Shown here: one piece after another, positions 36,844-46,693 of the stretch | Numbering within the stretch: position 1 is the first letter of the stretch | Layout: every line of letters starts with the position of its first letter | Source: Prolixibacter sp. NT017 | Lineage (GTDB): Bacteria > Bacteroidota > Bacteroidia > Bacteroidales > Prolixibacteraceae | Direction of reading: 5' to 3' | DNA length: 64,000 nt | Assembly: GCF_009617875.1 (NCBI RefSeq) | Contig: NZ_BLAV01000001.1 | Coordinates: forward strand, 4,836,001 to 4,900,000 | The notes under the pieces: generated by a model | What the model was told of the DNA's origin: nothing | Databases searched by the model: none | Seen by the model: the letters and a program-made list of their open reading frames with translations, nothing else | Program-made: the position numbers and the translations under genes

Positions 36844-39800
36844 ATGAAAAAACTTGTATCACAATTTGTCAAGTTTCCGTTTTATGCCAACCTAATCATA
36901 GCATCACTTCTTTTGGCCGGTGGTATCAGTATCATGACCATGAAGAAGTCTTTCTTTCCCGAAGTAAAGTCCCGTTACATCTATGTCACGGTGTTTTATC
37001 CCGGGGCATCACCGCTGGAAATGGAAGAGGGCGTGACCACCCGGATCGAGGAAGCCATTCGGGGTATTGTTGGTATTAAAGAAACCACTTCCACCTCGTC
37101 GGAGAACATGACCAGTGTACGTATTGAAACCACAGGTGAATACGATATCGATGAAACATTGATGGAGGTAAAAAACGCCGTTGATGGTATTTCATCTTTT
37201 CCAACGGCGGCCGAACGCCCGATTGTCTATAAGCAGCGGACGACCAGTATGGCCCTTTTTATGTCCCTTTCGGGAGATGTCGATTTGATGACTCTAAAAG
37301 AGTACGGACAAAGGGTTGAGGAGGATTTTCTGAATTCCGGAATTATCAGTCAGGTGTCCCTGTCGGGGTATCCATCTCCTGAAATTTCGGTAGAGGTTGA
37401 CGAGGATAATCTCGTTCGCTACGGTATTACCTTCGACCAGATTATGCAAGCCATTTCGGCCAACAACCGGGATATATCAGGAGGACAAATTCGGTCAGAA
37501 GAAGAAGATATTCTGATCCGGTTGCGGTCGCGAAGTGCCGATCCCGATAAAATCGGAAACATTATTTTGCGGGGAACGCCGGATGGAGGATACATCCGAA
37601 TTCGAGACGTGGCAACAGTAAAAAAACAGTTTGCCGATGTTCCGCAGAAGTCGCTGAAAAAAGGAAAGCCGGTTGTTTCACTTCGGGTCAGTAAGCTGAA
37701 CTCGGAAGACCTGGAAGAGATTACCCAGTATTGCGAGGACTACGCAAAAAGTTTCAATGCCCGGAATAACGGAGTGGAAATGTCAGTCGAATTTTCGTTC
37801 CTCGATTTGTTGAGAAGTCGTTTGGACCTGTTGCTTTATAACGGAATGACCGGACTGATCATGGTTATTATTTCACTGGCGCTTTTCCTTAACTTCCGTT
37901 TGTCACTCTGGGTAGCCTGGGGAATTCCTTCATCCTTCCTGGCTATGTTTATCGTTGCCAATCAGATTGGCGTGACCATGAACATGATTTCCCTTTTCGG
38001 GATGATCCTGGTAATTGGTATTTTGGTGGATGATGGAATTGTAATCGGGGAAAATATCTACCAGCACTTCGAGCGAGGGAAGTCTCCCATGCGATCGGCG
38101 GTCGACGGAACAATGGAGGTAATGCCGGCGGTTGTCACATCGGTAACAACCACCATTGTTGCTTTTATGCCGCTTCTTTTTCTGAGAAACCAAATGGAGC
38201 AGATGCGCGAAATGGCAGTCGTCGTTATTCTGAGTCTTTTGTTCTCGTTACTGGAAGCTTTTTTCGTACTTCCGGCTCACCTTTCCAATCCAAGGGTCCT
38301 TAATCCGAGAGCGATAACCAACGAGAGTCGAGGTTTGAAAAAGTACCTGGAGAATGCCATTCGTTGGCTCCGTGATCGGGTTTATCAACGAGCTCTGAAA
38401 TGGATTCTGCATTATCGGTACCTGATGTTGGGCGTGCCTGTTGCACTGTTCTTGATTACCATCGGGTTATTGGGTTCAGGAAAAATCAGAACCACGATAT
38501 TCCCGGCAATGGAGTTCGATAGTTTCGAGATAAACATAGCGTTTACACCAGGTTCAGGTGAGAAACAGACGATGGCTTATTTGAAGAAATTTGAAAAAGC
38601 CGTCTGGGAAGTAAACGATGACATGCTGAAAGAGTATCCTCATGCTTTTGATGATGTCAAACCGACCCTGTGGAGCAAACTCACCGGAAATAAAATTGAT
38701 ACAGCTCACACTTTCATCGATCATACCTTCGTCAATCTTGGCTCGGCCTTCGATGGACTGGAAAGTGGGGCTCATGCCGGACAGGTTTCGGTTTTCCCGC
38801 GAAACCTGGAGGGAACCGGAATCAGTTCATACGAAATCATCAACCGTGTCCGGGAAAAAATCGGACAAGTTCCGGAGGCGGAGAAAATGACGGTCGCAGG
38901 AAGGGTAATGTTCGGGAAACCGGTTTCATTATCCTTATTGGGAAGGAATATTGACGAATTGGAACAGGCCCGCGATTTCATGTTCGAAAAGTTGGGCGAC
39001 ATGCCGCAGCTCAAGGATATTGTCGACAACAATGCCATGGGTAAGCAGGAGATTCGATTAAAGTTGAAACCGAAAGCCTATTTGTTAGGACTCAACGAAA
39101 TGACCATTGCCAACCAGGTTCGCCAGGGATTTTACGGCGGTCAGGCACAGCGCTTGCAGGAAGGCCGTGACGAATTGCGTATTTGGGTGCGTTTCCCAAG
39201 GAAAGATCGGGAGAAAATTGGTCAGTTGGAAAACATGAAGATCATGACGCCTCAGGGCGAATATCCGTTGAATGAGCTGGCAACCTATAAAATGAAGCGT
39301 GGACCGGTTGCCATCAAGCGGTACAATGGCATGCGCGAAATTCGGGTGGAAGCAGATGTGGTAGACCGGAACGCATCGGTAACAGACATCCTCAATCAGG
39401 TGGAGAACGAGATTTTGCCGGAATTGAAAGCGAAATTCCCAGGTGTTAGAATGGTGGCGCAAGGACAGCAACGGGAAGGACGAGAAGCGATGCAGGTTAT
39501 TTTCCTGTATTACGGAATAGCCTTTTTCATCATCGTCATGATTCTGATGATTCATTTTAAATCTTTCGAGCAGCCACTTCTGGTGTTAGCTATGATTCCG
39601 ATGTCGTTGCTCGGTGCAGTTTGGGGACACGGAATTGTCGGGAAACCAGTATCCATGTTATCGATGTGGGGAATGGTAGCCCTGTCGGGGGTAATCATCA
39701 ACGATGCGGTCGTCTTCCTGTCGCGGTATAACGATTTGTTGTTGCAAAAATTTCCCGTGAAGGAAGCCATCATTGAGGCCGGTAAATCGAGGTTACGTCC

Positions 39801-40122
39801 GATTTTGCTGACGACCATTACGACTACCGTAGGATTGTATCCGTTGATTCTGGAAAAGAGTTTTCAGGCACAGTTCCTGATTCCGATGGCAATTTCGCTG
39901 GCGTATGGTGTAGCTATTGGAACCTTCTTTATTCTGATTTTCTTTCCGGCTTTGATTCTTATTCTGAATGACCTGCGCGTTGCACGGTATCATTTGTGGA
40001 ATGGAGTGAAACCGGAGCGGGAAGAAGTGGAAATTGCGCTTATTCACAGTCAGCGACGTATTGACGGAGAAGATGAAGCACCGGATGTGAATAAAGTGGT
40101 CGGTGACCTCGAATTAGAGTAA
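36844..40122 (+). CDS. RND efflux pump, inner-membrane permease (HAE/AcrB type)
   Basis: A 1092-aa pump with 12 predicted membrane helices and two large periplasmic loops. The proton-relay pair is visible in helix 4 (GILVDDGIVIGENIY), and the second half has the matching block ALSGVIINDAVVFLSRYN. It is closer to the multidrug AcrB/MdtB-like group than to the heavy-metal CusA group, judging by helix 4, but the substrate cannot be read from sequence. It is flanked by its adaptor and its outer-membrane channel, all on the + strand. Confidence 0.93.
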   Translation: MKKLVSQFVKFPFYANLIIASLLLAGGISIMTMKKSFFPEVKSRYIYVTVFYPGASPLEMEEGVTTRIEEAIRGIVGIKETTSTSSENMTSVRIETTGEYDIDETLMEVKNAVDGISSFPTAAERPIVYKQRTTSMALFMSLSGDVDLMTLKEYGQRVEEDFLNSGIISQVSLSGYPSPEISVEVDEDNLVRYGITFDQIMQAISANNRDISGGQIRSEEEDILIRLRSRSADPDKIGNIILRGTPDGGYIRIRDVATVKKQFADVPQKSLKKGKPVVSLRVSKLNSEDLEEITQYCEDYAKSFNARNNGVEMSVEFSFLDLLRSRLDLLLYNGMTGLIMVIISLALFLNFRLSLWVAWGIPSSFLAMFIVANQIGVTMNMISLFGMILVIGILVDDGIVIGENIYQHFERGKSPMRSAVDGTMEVMPAVVTSVTTTIVAFMPLLFLRNQMEQMREMAVVVILSLLFSLLEAFFVLPAHLSNPRVLNPRAITNESRGLKKYLENAIRWLRDRVYQRALKWILHYRYLMLGVPVALFLITIGLLGSGKIRTTIFPAMEFDSFEINIAFTPGSGEKQTMAYLKKFEKAVWEVNDDMLKEYPHAFDDVKPTLWSKLTGNKIDTAHTFIDHTFVNLGSAFDGLESGAHAGQVSVFPRNLEGTGISSYEIINRVREKIGQVPEAEKMTVAGRVMFGKPVSLSLLGRNIDELEQARDFMFEKLGDMPQLKDIVDNNAMGKQEIRLKLKPKAYLLGLNEMTIANQVRQGFYGGQAQRLQEGRDELRIWVRFPRKDREKIGQLENMKIMTPQGEYPLNELATYKMKRGPVAIKRYNGMREIRVEADVVDRNASVTDILNQVENEILPELKAKFPGVRMVAQGQQREGREAMQVIFLYYGIAFFIIVMILMIHFKSFEQPLLVLAMIPMSLLGAVWGHGIVGKPVSMLSMWGMVALSGVIINDAVVFLSRYNDLLLQKFPVKEAIIEAGKSRLRPILLTTITTTVGLYPLILEKSFQAQFLIPMAISLAYGVAIGTFFILIFFPALILILNDLRVARYHLWNGVKPEREEVEIALIHSQRRIDGEDEAPDVNKVVGDLELE

Positions 40123-40147
40123 TCATTAATTAGTTTGACGTTTCAAC

Positions 40148-41482
40148 ATGAAAATGAACATACACAAATACACAGTTGGTTTACTTTTCCTGCTTTTTTT
40201 TCCGCAGATATTATTGGCGCAGGTAAAGGATACTCTGAGTCTGACCGGTGCCATTCAGATTGCCCTGGAAAAGAACTACGATATCCGACTCATTAAAGGT
40301 GACCAGCAAATTGCCGCGTTGCGCAATCGCTGGGGCACTGCGGGACGCTACCCAACGATTAGCTTCAGTGCCAATTCCCTTAATCAGCAGAACAATAACG
40401 AGCAGGATGATTATACGCAGAATACGCTTAGCGGCGGTGTTGCGCTCAATTGGGTCTTGTTCAACGGTTTTACGGTTAATATTTCCAAAGCCCGGTTGGG
40501 TGATTTAGAACAACTGTCAGCTGGTAATACAGCAGTGGTGGTCGAAGGGACCATCCAGTCGATTATTTTGGGTTACTACAGAGTATTGTTGGCCCGGAGA
40601 CAGTTGGATGTGCTGAAAAGTGTCATGAAGCTATCGGAAGACCGGTATAACTACGAAAAAACAAAACAGGAAATCGGGAGTTCGGTGACCTTCGACGTGT
40701 TGCAGGCGCAAAATGCTTATCTGGTCGACAAAGCCAATTACATGAGCCAGGAGGTGGCTTATCGCAGTGCTTTGCGCGATTTGAATTACCTGATGGGAGT
40801 GGAAGCGCAGAAAACCTGGAATCTGACAGACAAGTTCGAACCGGACACAAAAGCTTATCAATTGGGCGATCTGGAAGAAAAGATGTTGAGCGATAACAAT
40901 ACCCTGAAAAATCAATTCCTGAACCAGTCATTGCTGGAACGCGAAGTGGCACTTGCCAAAGCCGGGTATTTCCCGAGATTATCGCTTAGCAGCGGAATCG
41001 ACGGAAACCACAACCGGAGGAATTACGATGCGCAGGGAGAAAGCACATCCAATTCGTGGAGTTACTATGGTAACCTGACCCTAAGCTACAACCTGTACAA
41101 TGGCGGAGTGCGTCACCGGGCATTGCAGATTGCCAAAATCAACCAGGATTTGGGACAGATTGATGTCGAATCGCTGAAACACAGTTTGGTTAACCAGCTG
41201 CTTAATTTGTACGAATATTACAATGTGCGCAACGAGTTGATGACGGTAGCGAACGAAGCACTCGACGCGGCTAAACTGAATATGCAGATTGCCGGCGAAA
41301 AGTTTCGGAACGGTGCCATCAATTCGTTTAACTATCGTGATGTGCAGCTTATATATGCCAATGCAGCACTGAGTCAGTTACAGGCCGTTTACAATCTGAT
41401 TGAGTCGGATGTTTCACTGATGAGAATTACCGGTGGAATTATTTCGGAATACGGCGAAACAGAGGGGGCGCAGTCTAACTAA
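40148..41482 (+). CDS. TolC-family outer-membrane efflux channel
   Basis: A 444-aa protein with a signal peptide (cleaved after LLAQ, about residue 25) and two structural repeats rich in long helices (for example ALRNRWGTAGRYPTISFSAN and VALAKAGYFPRLSLSSGIDG, the paired repeat motifs of TolC). It forms the exit duct for the RND pump encoded 25 bp upstream. A strong terminator follows. Confidence 0.9.
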   Translation: MKMNIHKYTVGLLFLLFFPQILLAQVKDTLSLTGAIQIALEKNYDIRLIKGDQQIAALRNRWGTAGRYPTISFSANSLNQQNNNEQDDYTQNTLSGGVALNWVLFNGFTVNISKARLGDLEQLSAGNTAVVVEGTIQSIILGYYRVLLARRQLDVLKSVMKLSEDRYNYEKTKQEIGSSVTFDVLQAQNAYLVDKANYMSQEVAYRSALRDLNYLMGVEAQKTWNLTDKFEPDTKAYQLGDLEEKMLSDNNTLKNQFLNQSLLEREVALAKAGYFPRLSLSSGIDGNHNRRNYDAQGESTSNSWSYYGNLTLSYNLYNGGVRHRALQIAKINQDLGQIDVESLKHSLVNQLLNLYEYYNVRNELMTVANEALDAAKLNMQIAGEKFRNGAINSFNYRDVQLIYANAALSQLQAVYNLIESDVSLMRITGGIISEYGETEGAQSN

Positions 41483-41496
41483 AAGGCTGTTGGCAT

Positions 41497-41540
41497 AAAA
41501 GAACAAACCCGGCTGTTGTCAGCCGGGTTTGTTCTTTTAT
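41497..41540. terminator. Strong bidirectional terminator
   Basis: A 19-bp perfect stem (41497-41515 with 41520-41538) around TTGT, with A and T runs at its ends. It ends the efflux operon on + and, on -, coincides with the stop codon of the small LOTUS-domain gene. Confidence 0.88.
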
Positions 41541-41764
41541 GTTTGATTTATCAGCCGAGCATAAACCACAGGAGGTTGCCGGCTTTCATCAATACGGGTC
41601 TCAACTAGTTCGGGGAACCGGGATATGAATTTGGACAATTTGCCATACTTAATGCCTTTCTCTCTCAGGACTCCTCCGATTTCTGCCAAATTTGCCCATC
41701 CGTCTTCGTTGGTACAGGCTGTTATGGCTTCCGTTAAAGCTTTTTCATTTTCAACGTTTTCCAT
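41537..41764 (-). CDS. Stand-alone LOTUS/OST-HTH-like mini-protein
   Basis: A 75-aa protein with no signal peptide. Residues about 20-70 (DGWANLAEIGGVLREKGIKY, KLSKFISRFPELVETRID, PPVVYARL) follow the OST-HTH/LOTUS pattern: a winged helix ending in a beta wing. In other proteins this domain binds RNA (including G-quadruplex RNA) or helicases, and in bacteria it is usually fused to a NYN nuclease domain. Here it is alone and fills the whole protein. The assignment is by eye from the pattern and needs a profile search. It stands as a single gene between the efflux operon and the response regulator. Confidence 0.65.
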   Translation of the reverse strand: MENVENEKALTEAITACTNEDGWANLAEIGGVLREKGIKYGKLSKFISRFPELVETRIDESRQPPVVYARLINQT

Positions 41765-41876
41765 GTTTTATGATATTAAATCCGACTAATTACACGTAAC
41801 GTGACGAATGATTAATAATGATAGAATAGCATAAAACGCTGTGACAAAGTTAATGTATTTTCAGTAAAAGAAATAC

Positions 41877-42566
41877 CTATTCGTCCGTAATAATGAACCC
41901 ACTTCCGTGAATGTTTTTGATTTCGATAGCCGGATCGTCTTTCAGGTATTTCCTTAATTTCGTGATAAATACATCCATGCTGCGGGTGGTAAAGTAACCA
42001 TCTTCTCCCCAAATTCGCTTTAACGCTACTTCTCTTGGAAGGAGTTGATTCTTGTGTTCACAAAGCAGATGAAGCAACGCCGATTCTTTGGGCGACAATT
42101 GGCGAATGTCCCCGTTAAGTTCGATCGTTCTTAAATGTGGATCGAAGTGGTACTGGCCAACCATCAATATCTGGTCCGGATCATTCATTCGGTCAGTTCC
42201 CCTTTTCAGGATGGCCTCGATTTTACAGAGCAGTACTTCTGTATCGAACGGTTTGGTGATGTAATCGTCGGCCCCGATTTTGTACCCGTTGAGGATGTCT
42301 TCTTTGAGCGCCTTGGCGGTTAGATATATCATGGGCACTTTGGGAGAAAGGGTGCGAATCTCCCGACCAATGGAAAAACCATCAACGTTGGGCAGCATCA
42401 CATCGAGGATGCAAAGCTGATAATCGCCGCTGTGAAACTTTTCGACGGCGTACTTCCCGTCGTCCACCCAGGTCACGTAGTAGTTGTTGATTTCCAGGTA
42501 GGATTTCAGAACGGCTCCGAAACTTAGATCGTCTTCAACGAAAAATATGTGTTTTTTCTCATCCAT
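41877..42566 (-). CDS. OmpR-family response regulator
   Basis: A 229-aa regulator. The receiver domain (1-120) has the acidic pair EDD (11-13), the phospho-acceptor Asp55 (LCILDVMLP) and the Lys of YITKPFD. The C-terminal winged helix (about 135-229) has LSPKESALLHLLCEH and TRSMDVFITKLRKYLKDDP. I start it at the ATG at 42566, because the upstream 28 codons of the open frame lie inside the histidine kinase gene and look non-native. The 8-bp overlap with the kinase stop fits translational coupling. It resembles RprY of Bacteroides, but that is a family-level impression. Confidence 0.93.
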   Translation of the reverse strand: MDEKKHIFFVEDDLSFGAVLKSYLEINNYYVTWVDDGKYAVEKFHSGDYQLCILDVMLPNVDGFSIGREIRTLSPKVPMIYLTAKALKEDILNGYKIGADDYITKPFDTEVLLCKIEAILKRGTDRMNDPDQILMVGQYHFDPHLRTIELNGDIRQLSPKESALLHLLCEHKNQLLPREVALKRIWGEDGYFTTRSMDVFITKLRKYLKDDPAIEIKNIHGSGFIITDE

Positions 42567-44181
42567 TTTCCAGCGTATAAGGAATGAAAATGACGAAGCG
42601 GCTGCCTTTGCCGGCTTCACTGTGAACTGTAATGGTTCCCTTGTTGGCATCGATAACAGCTTTTACGTAGCTGAGCCCCAGACCAAAACCTTTGGTGTTG
42701 TGAATATTTCCGGTAGGTTGCCGGTAAAAGCGCTCGAATATTTTTGCCTGAACAGCGCGGTTCATTCCAATACCGTGATCTTCTACCGTTATGGAAATCC
42801 CTTTGCTGACCGAGGAGGTTCGTAAAACGATCTCCGGTTTATCTGCTGAATATTTAACGGCATTATCCAGCAGGTTGTATATCACATTGGTGAAATGTGT
42901 TGCGTCCGTCATCACCACCGGATTGGAAGCTTCCAGGTAGGTGTCAATCTGTCCCTTGCGTTTTTCAATTTGCAGGGAAATACTCTGGATCGCTTTTTCA
43001 ATCAGTTCGTGTGCGTTGACTGCTTCGAAGTGATAATCGCCGTTATTGCGATCCATGCGGGCAATCTGGAGGATTTTTTCCACCTGTGAGTTCATCCTCC
43101 GGTTTTCTTTCTTAATCATTCCGGCGAAATAACGCACCTTTTCTTCCTCTGAAATCACTTTTTCATTCACAATAGAGTCAGCTGCAACCCCGATGGTCGC
43201 AATGGGCGTTTTAAACTCGTGGGTCATGTTGTTAATAAAGTCCGATTTCATCTCCGAAATTTTCTTCTGTCGCAAAATAAACAGGATACTCAGGGTAAAA
43301 GTCAGCAAGATGACGATAGTAAAGAGGAGTGAAAGCCCCAGCAGCCAAAACATGTTCCGTCCCACAAATGAGTCTTTATCGGGAAAGAAAACATTCAATT
43401 TGAGGTTTTGCCTGAACACATCGTAGGGGAATAATCCCGTTTGATAGGTTTGCGCATTTTCCGGGATGACATTTTCAGGTAAATCGCCGCCAATCACGCT
43501 GTCATTGGCCATGACCACGAAATGGAAATCAATGGGAATATCCTTTCGTTCAAATTCTTCTTTCAGTACATGATGGATTTGTTTCATGTCCAGATCACGA
43601 CCTGCATGCCAATCCTTGATTTCAACCACCATTTGTTTGGCCAGATTTTTAAGTTGTTTCGCCTTGTCTTCAATTCGTTTTTCAAACTCAGGAAGAAGCA
43701 CCATCGAATCCTTTACAATAATTCTGGCCAGATTGCTGTCCTGTATACTTTTCTTTAATTGTTTTTGCGTGATAAACTGGATCAGGCTGTCGTTTACATG
43801 GGTTTTGTGTAAGGTTATAATCGAATCCCGCTTCGATGTAAACACCTGAATTTCATTCTCAATTTTGTTCATCTTCGGATTAACCTTTATCCGGTAACTG
43901 GTTGTCCCCTGCACATGAAATTTAACCGGCGGCGGAGGAGGTGGCGGTGGATCGGGAGTCCATTGCAGTGAATCGTTGAAAAAGTATTGGTTGACTATCG
44001 GATAATCCTGCATGGTTTGCAACCGCTTCGAAGCGCTGGTTAAAGCTTCATTCACCGAACGGTCGAAAAGCTCATTGCGGACCTTGGCCGCACTGTGAAA
44101 CCAATAATACTGTACGGCAACAATTCCTAGCAGGGAGATTCCCATTAATACAACCAAACCGATAAATCGCTTCTTGTTCAT
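42559..44181 (-). CDS. Sensor histidine kinase
   Basis: A 540-aa kinase: membrane helix at about 7-27, a periplasmic or extracytoplasmic sensor of about 250 residues with a proline run (PDPPPPPPPPVKF) and long helical stretches, a second helix at about 277-302, the HisKA domain with MTHEFKTP (His at about 321), and the HATPase domain with NLLDNAVKYS, DHGIGM and GFGLGLSYVKAV. It is the partner of the overlapping OmpR-type regulator. A divergent secreted-protein gene starts 153 bp away and may be a target. Confidence 0.93.
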   Translation of the reverse strand: MNKKRFIGLVVLMGISLLGIVAVQYYWFHSAAKVRNELFDRSVNEALTSASKRLQTMQDYPIVNQYFFNDSLQWTPDPPPPPPPPVKFHVQGTTSYRIKVNPKMNKIENEIQVFTSKRDSIITLHKTHVNDSLIQFITQKQLKKSIQDSNLARIIVKDSMVLLPEFEKRIEDKAKQLKNLAKQMVVEIKDWHAGRDLDMKQIHHVLKEEFERKDIPIDFHFVVMANDSVIGGDLPENVIPENAQTYQTGLFPYDVFRQNLKLNVFFPDKDSFVGRNMFWLLGLSLLFTIVILLTFTLSILFILRQKKISEMKSDFINNMTHEFKTPIATIGVAADSIVNEKVISEEEKVRYFAGMIKKENRRMNSQVEKILQIARMDRNNGDYHFEAVNAHELIEKAIQSISLQIEKRKGQIDTYLEASNPVVMTDATHFTNVIYNLLDNAVKYSADKPEIVLRTSSVSKGISITVEDHGIGMNRAVQAKIFERFYRQPTGNIHNTKGFGLGLSYVKAVIDANKGTITVHSEAGKGSRFVIFIPYTLENG

Positions 44182-44279
44182 AACGTAAAGATAGTCAATA
44201 TCTGCAGCCGAAATTTGGCTTTAACTTTTCCTTAACTGTTTTTCACAAGGCATTAACCGGCTATTCGTCAGTCTGTTCG

Positions 44280-44287
44280 TAATTTTG
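44280..44287 (+). promoter_or_regulatory. -7 promoter box TAATTTTG
   Basis: TAATTTTG matches TAnnTTTG and lies 47 bp before the start codon of the secreted protein at 44335, in the divergent gap with the histidine kinase gene. No TTTG -33 box is obvious, so the promoter may need an activator. Confidence 0.4.
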
Positions 44288-44334
44288 ATTGTGAAAGATG
44301 TATCAACAAGTGCCATTCACTAATAACCATAGAT

Positions 44335-45075
44335 ATGAAAAGGAAATTGATGTTTTTACCAACCGGAGCAGCCGTGATTTTGATTCTTTCTGCTTTTACT
44401 TTTAGTGCGTCTGCTCCAATGCCGGAGGAGGCGTTTCAACCGCAGAAGAAAGAAGTTACCCGCCATGTAACGATTAAGGTGGACGAAAACGGAAAAACAG
44501 CTAAGCTGGACACGGTTTTCACCGGAATGACGGATGAAGAAATCCAACAGGAGGTCGACAAATTCATGCAGGAGCATGATGTGGCGCAAAAGGAATTCAA
44601 TGTGCAGATGAAATTTTTTGCCGATTCGATGAAATCGATGATGAAACCCCGAATCGATTCGCTGAGAAAGGAAATAATCATCATGCAGAAAAGTATGCCG
44701 AAGTCTCACATTCGGGTATTCCATGACAAGGCATTGAGAGATTCCTTGCTTCAATACCGGGTCGAAGTTGTTGAAGGAGATTCGATGAAGGTGTTTGTGC
44801 ATAAAGGAAAAAATGACAGCGATGTCATCGTTTGGAATGGGGAAATTAGCATCCCAGCGGTTCCTCCTATGCCAAAACTCCCGCCTATGCCACCGAAAGT
44901 GATGATGCATGGTTTTCATTTCGACCGTTATTCTTTCGATTCAGGCGATAAGAATGTTATTTCTTACCAGCGGAAGAAGCTGAGTAACGGACGGGAGAAG
45001 ATTACCATTATCCGCAAAGTTCCAACGGATGAGAAGGTGCAGGAGTTTGAATTTCAATCGAAAGAAACGAAGTAA
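44335..45075 (+). CDS. Exported protein of unknown function next to a two-component system
   Basis: A 246-aa protein with an N-terminal signal or anchor helix (about 5-26), then a charged helical region with many Met and Lys (about 60-125), and a proline/methionine segment (VPPMPKLPPMPPKVMM, about 177-193). I recognise no domain. The C-terminal quarter is lysine- and glutamate-rich beta-like sequence. The divergent position from the kinase gene suggests that it is regulated by, or feeds back on, that system. The methionine- and histidine-rich core could bind metal, but this is speculation. Confidence 0.7.
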   Translation: MKRKLMFLPTGAAVILILSAFTFSASAPMPEEAFQPQKKEVTRHVTIKVDENGKTAKLDTVFTGMTDEEIQQEVDKFMQEHDVAQKEFNVQMKFFADSMKSMMKPRIDSLRKEIIIMQKSMPKSHIRVFHDKALRDSLLQYRVEVVEGDSMKVFVHKGKNDSDVIVWNGEISIPAVPPMPKLPPMPPKVMMHGFHFDRYSFDSGDKNVISYQRKKLSNGREKITIIRKVPTDEKVQEFEFQSKETK

Positions 45076-45101
45076 CAGTAATAGCTAAATTGCCTAATGC
45101 G

Positions 45102-45138
45102 AAAAAAGGGGTAACCAATCGGTTGCCCCTTTCTTTTC
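45102..45138. terminator. Bidirectional terminator
   Basis: AAAGGGGTAACC (45105-45116) pairs with GGTTGCCCCTTT (45121-45132) with one T.G pair and an AATC loop, with A run left and TCTTTT right. It separates the convergent secreted-protein and oxidoreductase genes. Confidence 0.8.
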
Positions 45139-45164
45139 ATAACCTATAAATCAATCAATGCAGA

Positions 45165-46658
45165 TTAAGCAGGCATATCAGGTAGTGTAAAACCTTCGCG
45201 ATACGTGTGCTTAATCAATTCATTGGCAAAAGCTTTTGCGTTCATCGGATCCGTCCATACCCTGTTGAAGGTCGGGTCACCATCTTTAATGGTGAAATTA
45301 TCTTCAACGCAGATGCGCAATGAGTCGGTATCACCTATGTTTGTGAATTGCATATTGGCGCCATCCCAATCCAGTTCCTTGTTCAGTCCCTGCAAACGAA
45401 CGGCGAGTACGCCCATCACAACCATTTCGTTGAATGGTCCGGCTTCGCTGAACGGTGAGGAAGGTTGAACCCGGTTTTCGGGACTTTCTTTGCAGGCGCG
45501 AATCCAATCCTGTTCGTGACCGCCTTGCATCGCATTCTCTACGCGGCGAAGCGTTTTCGGAACGTTGGGTGTCCTTCCCGAGAGCAACCACGGGTCTTTT
45601 CCGTAACAGCCACAAACCAGTTTATCTTTGGTTCCGTGGAAAATCACACCACCGCCGGCATCATTCATGTTCTTGCCTTCCGGCCAACCTTCCGGCTTCT
45701 TCGGTTGGAGACCGCCGTCGTACCAGGTAACTTCCACTTCTGGAAGGTTCATTTTCACACCTTTTTGTTTTTCCCTTTCGGGGAAAGTTAGATTGACCAT
45801 TTGCGCATTCGGTGCACAATCCGTCAACAACAGAGTGGAACTTCCCTGTGCTTTGGTCGGGTATCCGAGTTTCAGTCCCATAAATACCGGGTGCAAAACG
45901 TGGCAGGCCATGTCACCCAGCGCACCGGTTCCGAAATCCCACCATCCGCGCCAGTTCCATGGCGTGTAAATGGAATTGTATTCGCGGAAAGCAGCCGGGC
46001 CGATAAAAAGATCCCAATCCAGCGTATCCGGAACAGGCATTACCTCTTTGGGACGGTTTAGCCCTTGTGGCCAAATAGGCCGGTCAGTGAAAGCTTCCAC
46101 TTTGGTGATATCACCTATTTCTCCGTTCCACATCCATTCGCAAGCCTGGCGAACGCCTTCGCCTGACGAACCCTGGTTACCCATCTGGGTCGCAACTTTG
46201 TATTTATCGGCCAGCTTGGTTAGCAGACGAGACTCGTAAACCGAGTGAGTTAGCGGTTTTTGCACGTAAACATGTTTGCCCAATGTGATGGCGTGCGCAG
46301 CAGCAGCAGCGTGTGAATGGTCGGCGGTAGCCACCAGAACAGCATCAAACTGATCGCTCATTTCATCGTACATCTTGCGCCAGTCCTTATAACGCTTGGC
46401 GTTAGGGAAATAATCAAAAACCCGTTTACTGTACCCCCAGTCGACATCGCAGAGAGCTACGATATTCTCGGTTTCCATGTTCTTCAGGTTGGCAAAACCC
46501 ATTCCGCCGATTCCTACAGCAGCAATGTTCAGTTTGTCACTTGGTGCTTTGTGTCCAAGTCCTGCGATGGTGTTCGAGGGAAGGATGGTTATCCCTGCAG
46601 CAGCGGCAGCGGATGTTCCCAAAAATCTCCGACGGGAGACATTATTCTTTCGATCCAT
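45165..46658 (-). CDS. Gfo/Idh/MocA-family oxidoreductase, Tat-exported, copy 1
   Basis: A 497-aa NAD(P)-dependent sugar-type oxidoreductase. It has a twin-arginine signal (RRRFLGTSAAAAAG, then PSNTIAGLGH), so the folded, cofactor-bound enzyme goes to the periplasm. The Rossmann block NIAAVGIGGMGFANLK and the catalytic-Lys motif YVQKPLTHS (EKP in most relatives) are present, followed by MGNQGSSGEG and the WNWRGWWDFGTGALGDMACH block of the exported subfamily. The substrate is not predictable; some relatives act on glycan-derived sugars. It is a close paralogue of the next gene upstream. Confidence 0.9.
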   Translation of the reverse strand: MDRKNNVSRRRFLGTSAAAAAGITILPSNTIAGLGHKAPSDKLNIAAVGIGGMGFANLKNMETENIVALCDVDWGYSKRVFDYFPNAKRYKDWRKMYDEMSDQFDAVLVATADHSHAAAAAHAITLGKHVYVQKPLTHSVYESRLLTKLADKYKVATQMGNQGSSGEGVRQACEWMWNGEIGDITKVEAFTDRPIWPQGLNRPKEVMPVPDTLDWDLFIGPAAFREYNSIYTPWNWRGWWDFGTGALGDMACHVLHPVFMGLKLGYPTKAQGSSTLLLTDCAPNAQMVNLTFPEREKQKGVKMNLPEVEVTWYDGGLQPKKPEGWPEGKNMNDAGGGVIFHGTKDKLVCGCYGKDPWLLSGRTPNVPKTLRRVENAMQGGHEQDWIRACKESPENRVQPSSPFSEAGPFNEMVVMGVLAVRLQGLNKELDWDGANMQFTNIGDTDSLRICVEDNFTIKDGDPTFNRVWTDPMNAKAFANELIKHTYREGFTLPDMPA

Positions 46659-46693
46659 AAATCTGGTTAATTAATTGGTTATAACTAGGATTT

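Noticed and set aside
42567..42650. Upstream start of the response regulator
   Set aside because: It would overlap the kinase by about 90 bp and add residues before the receiver domain that no family member needs.
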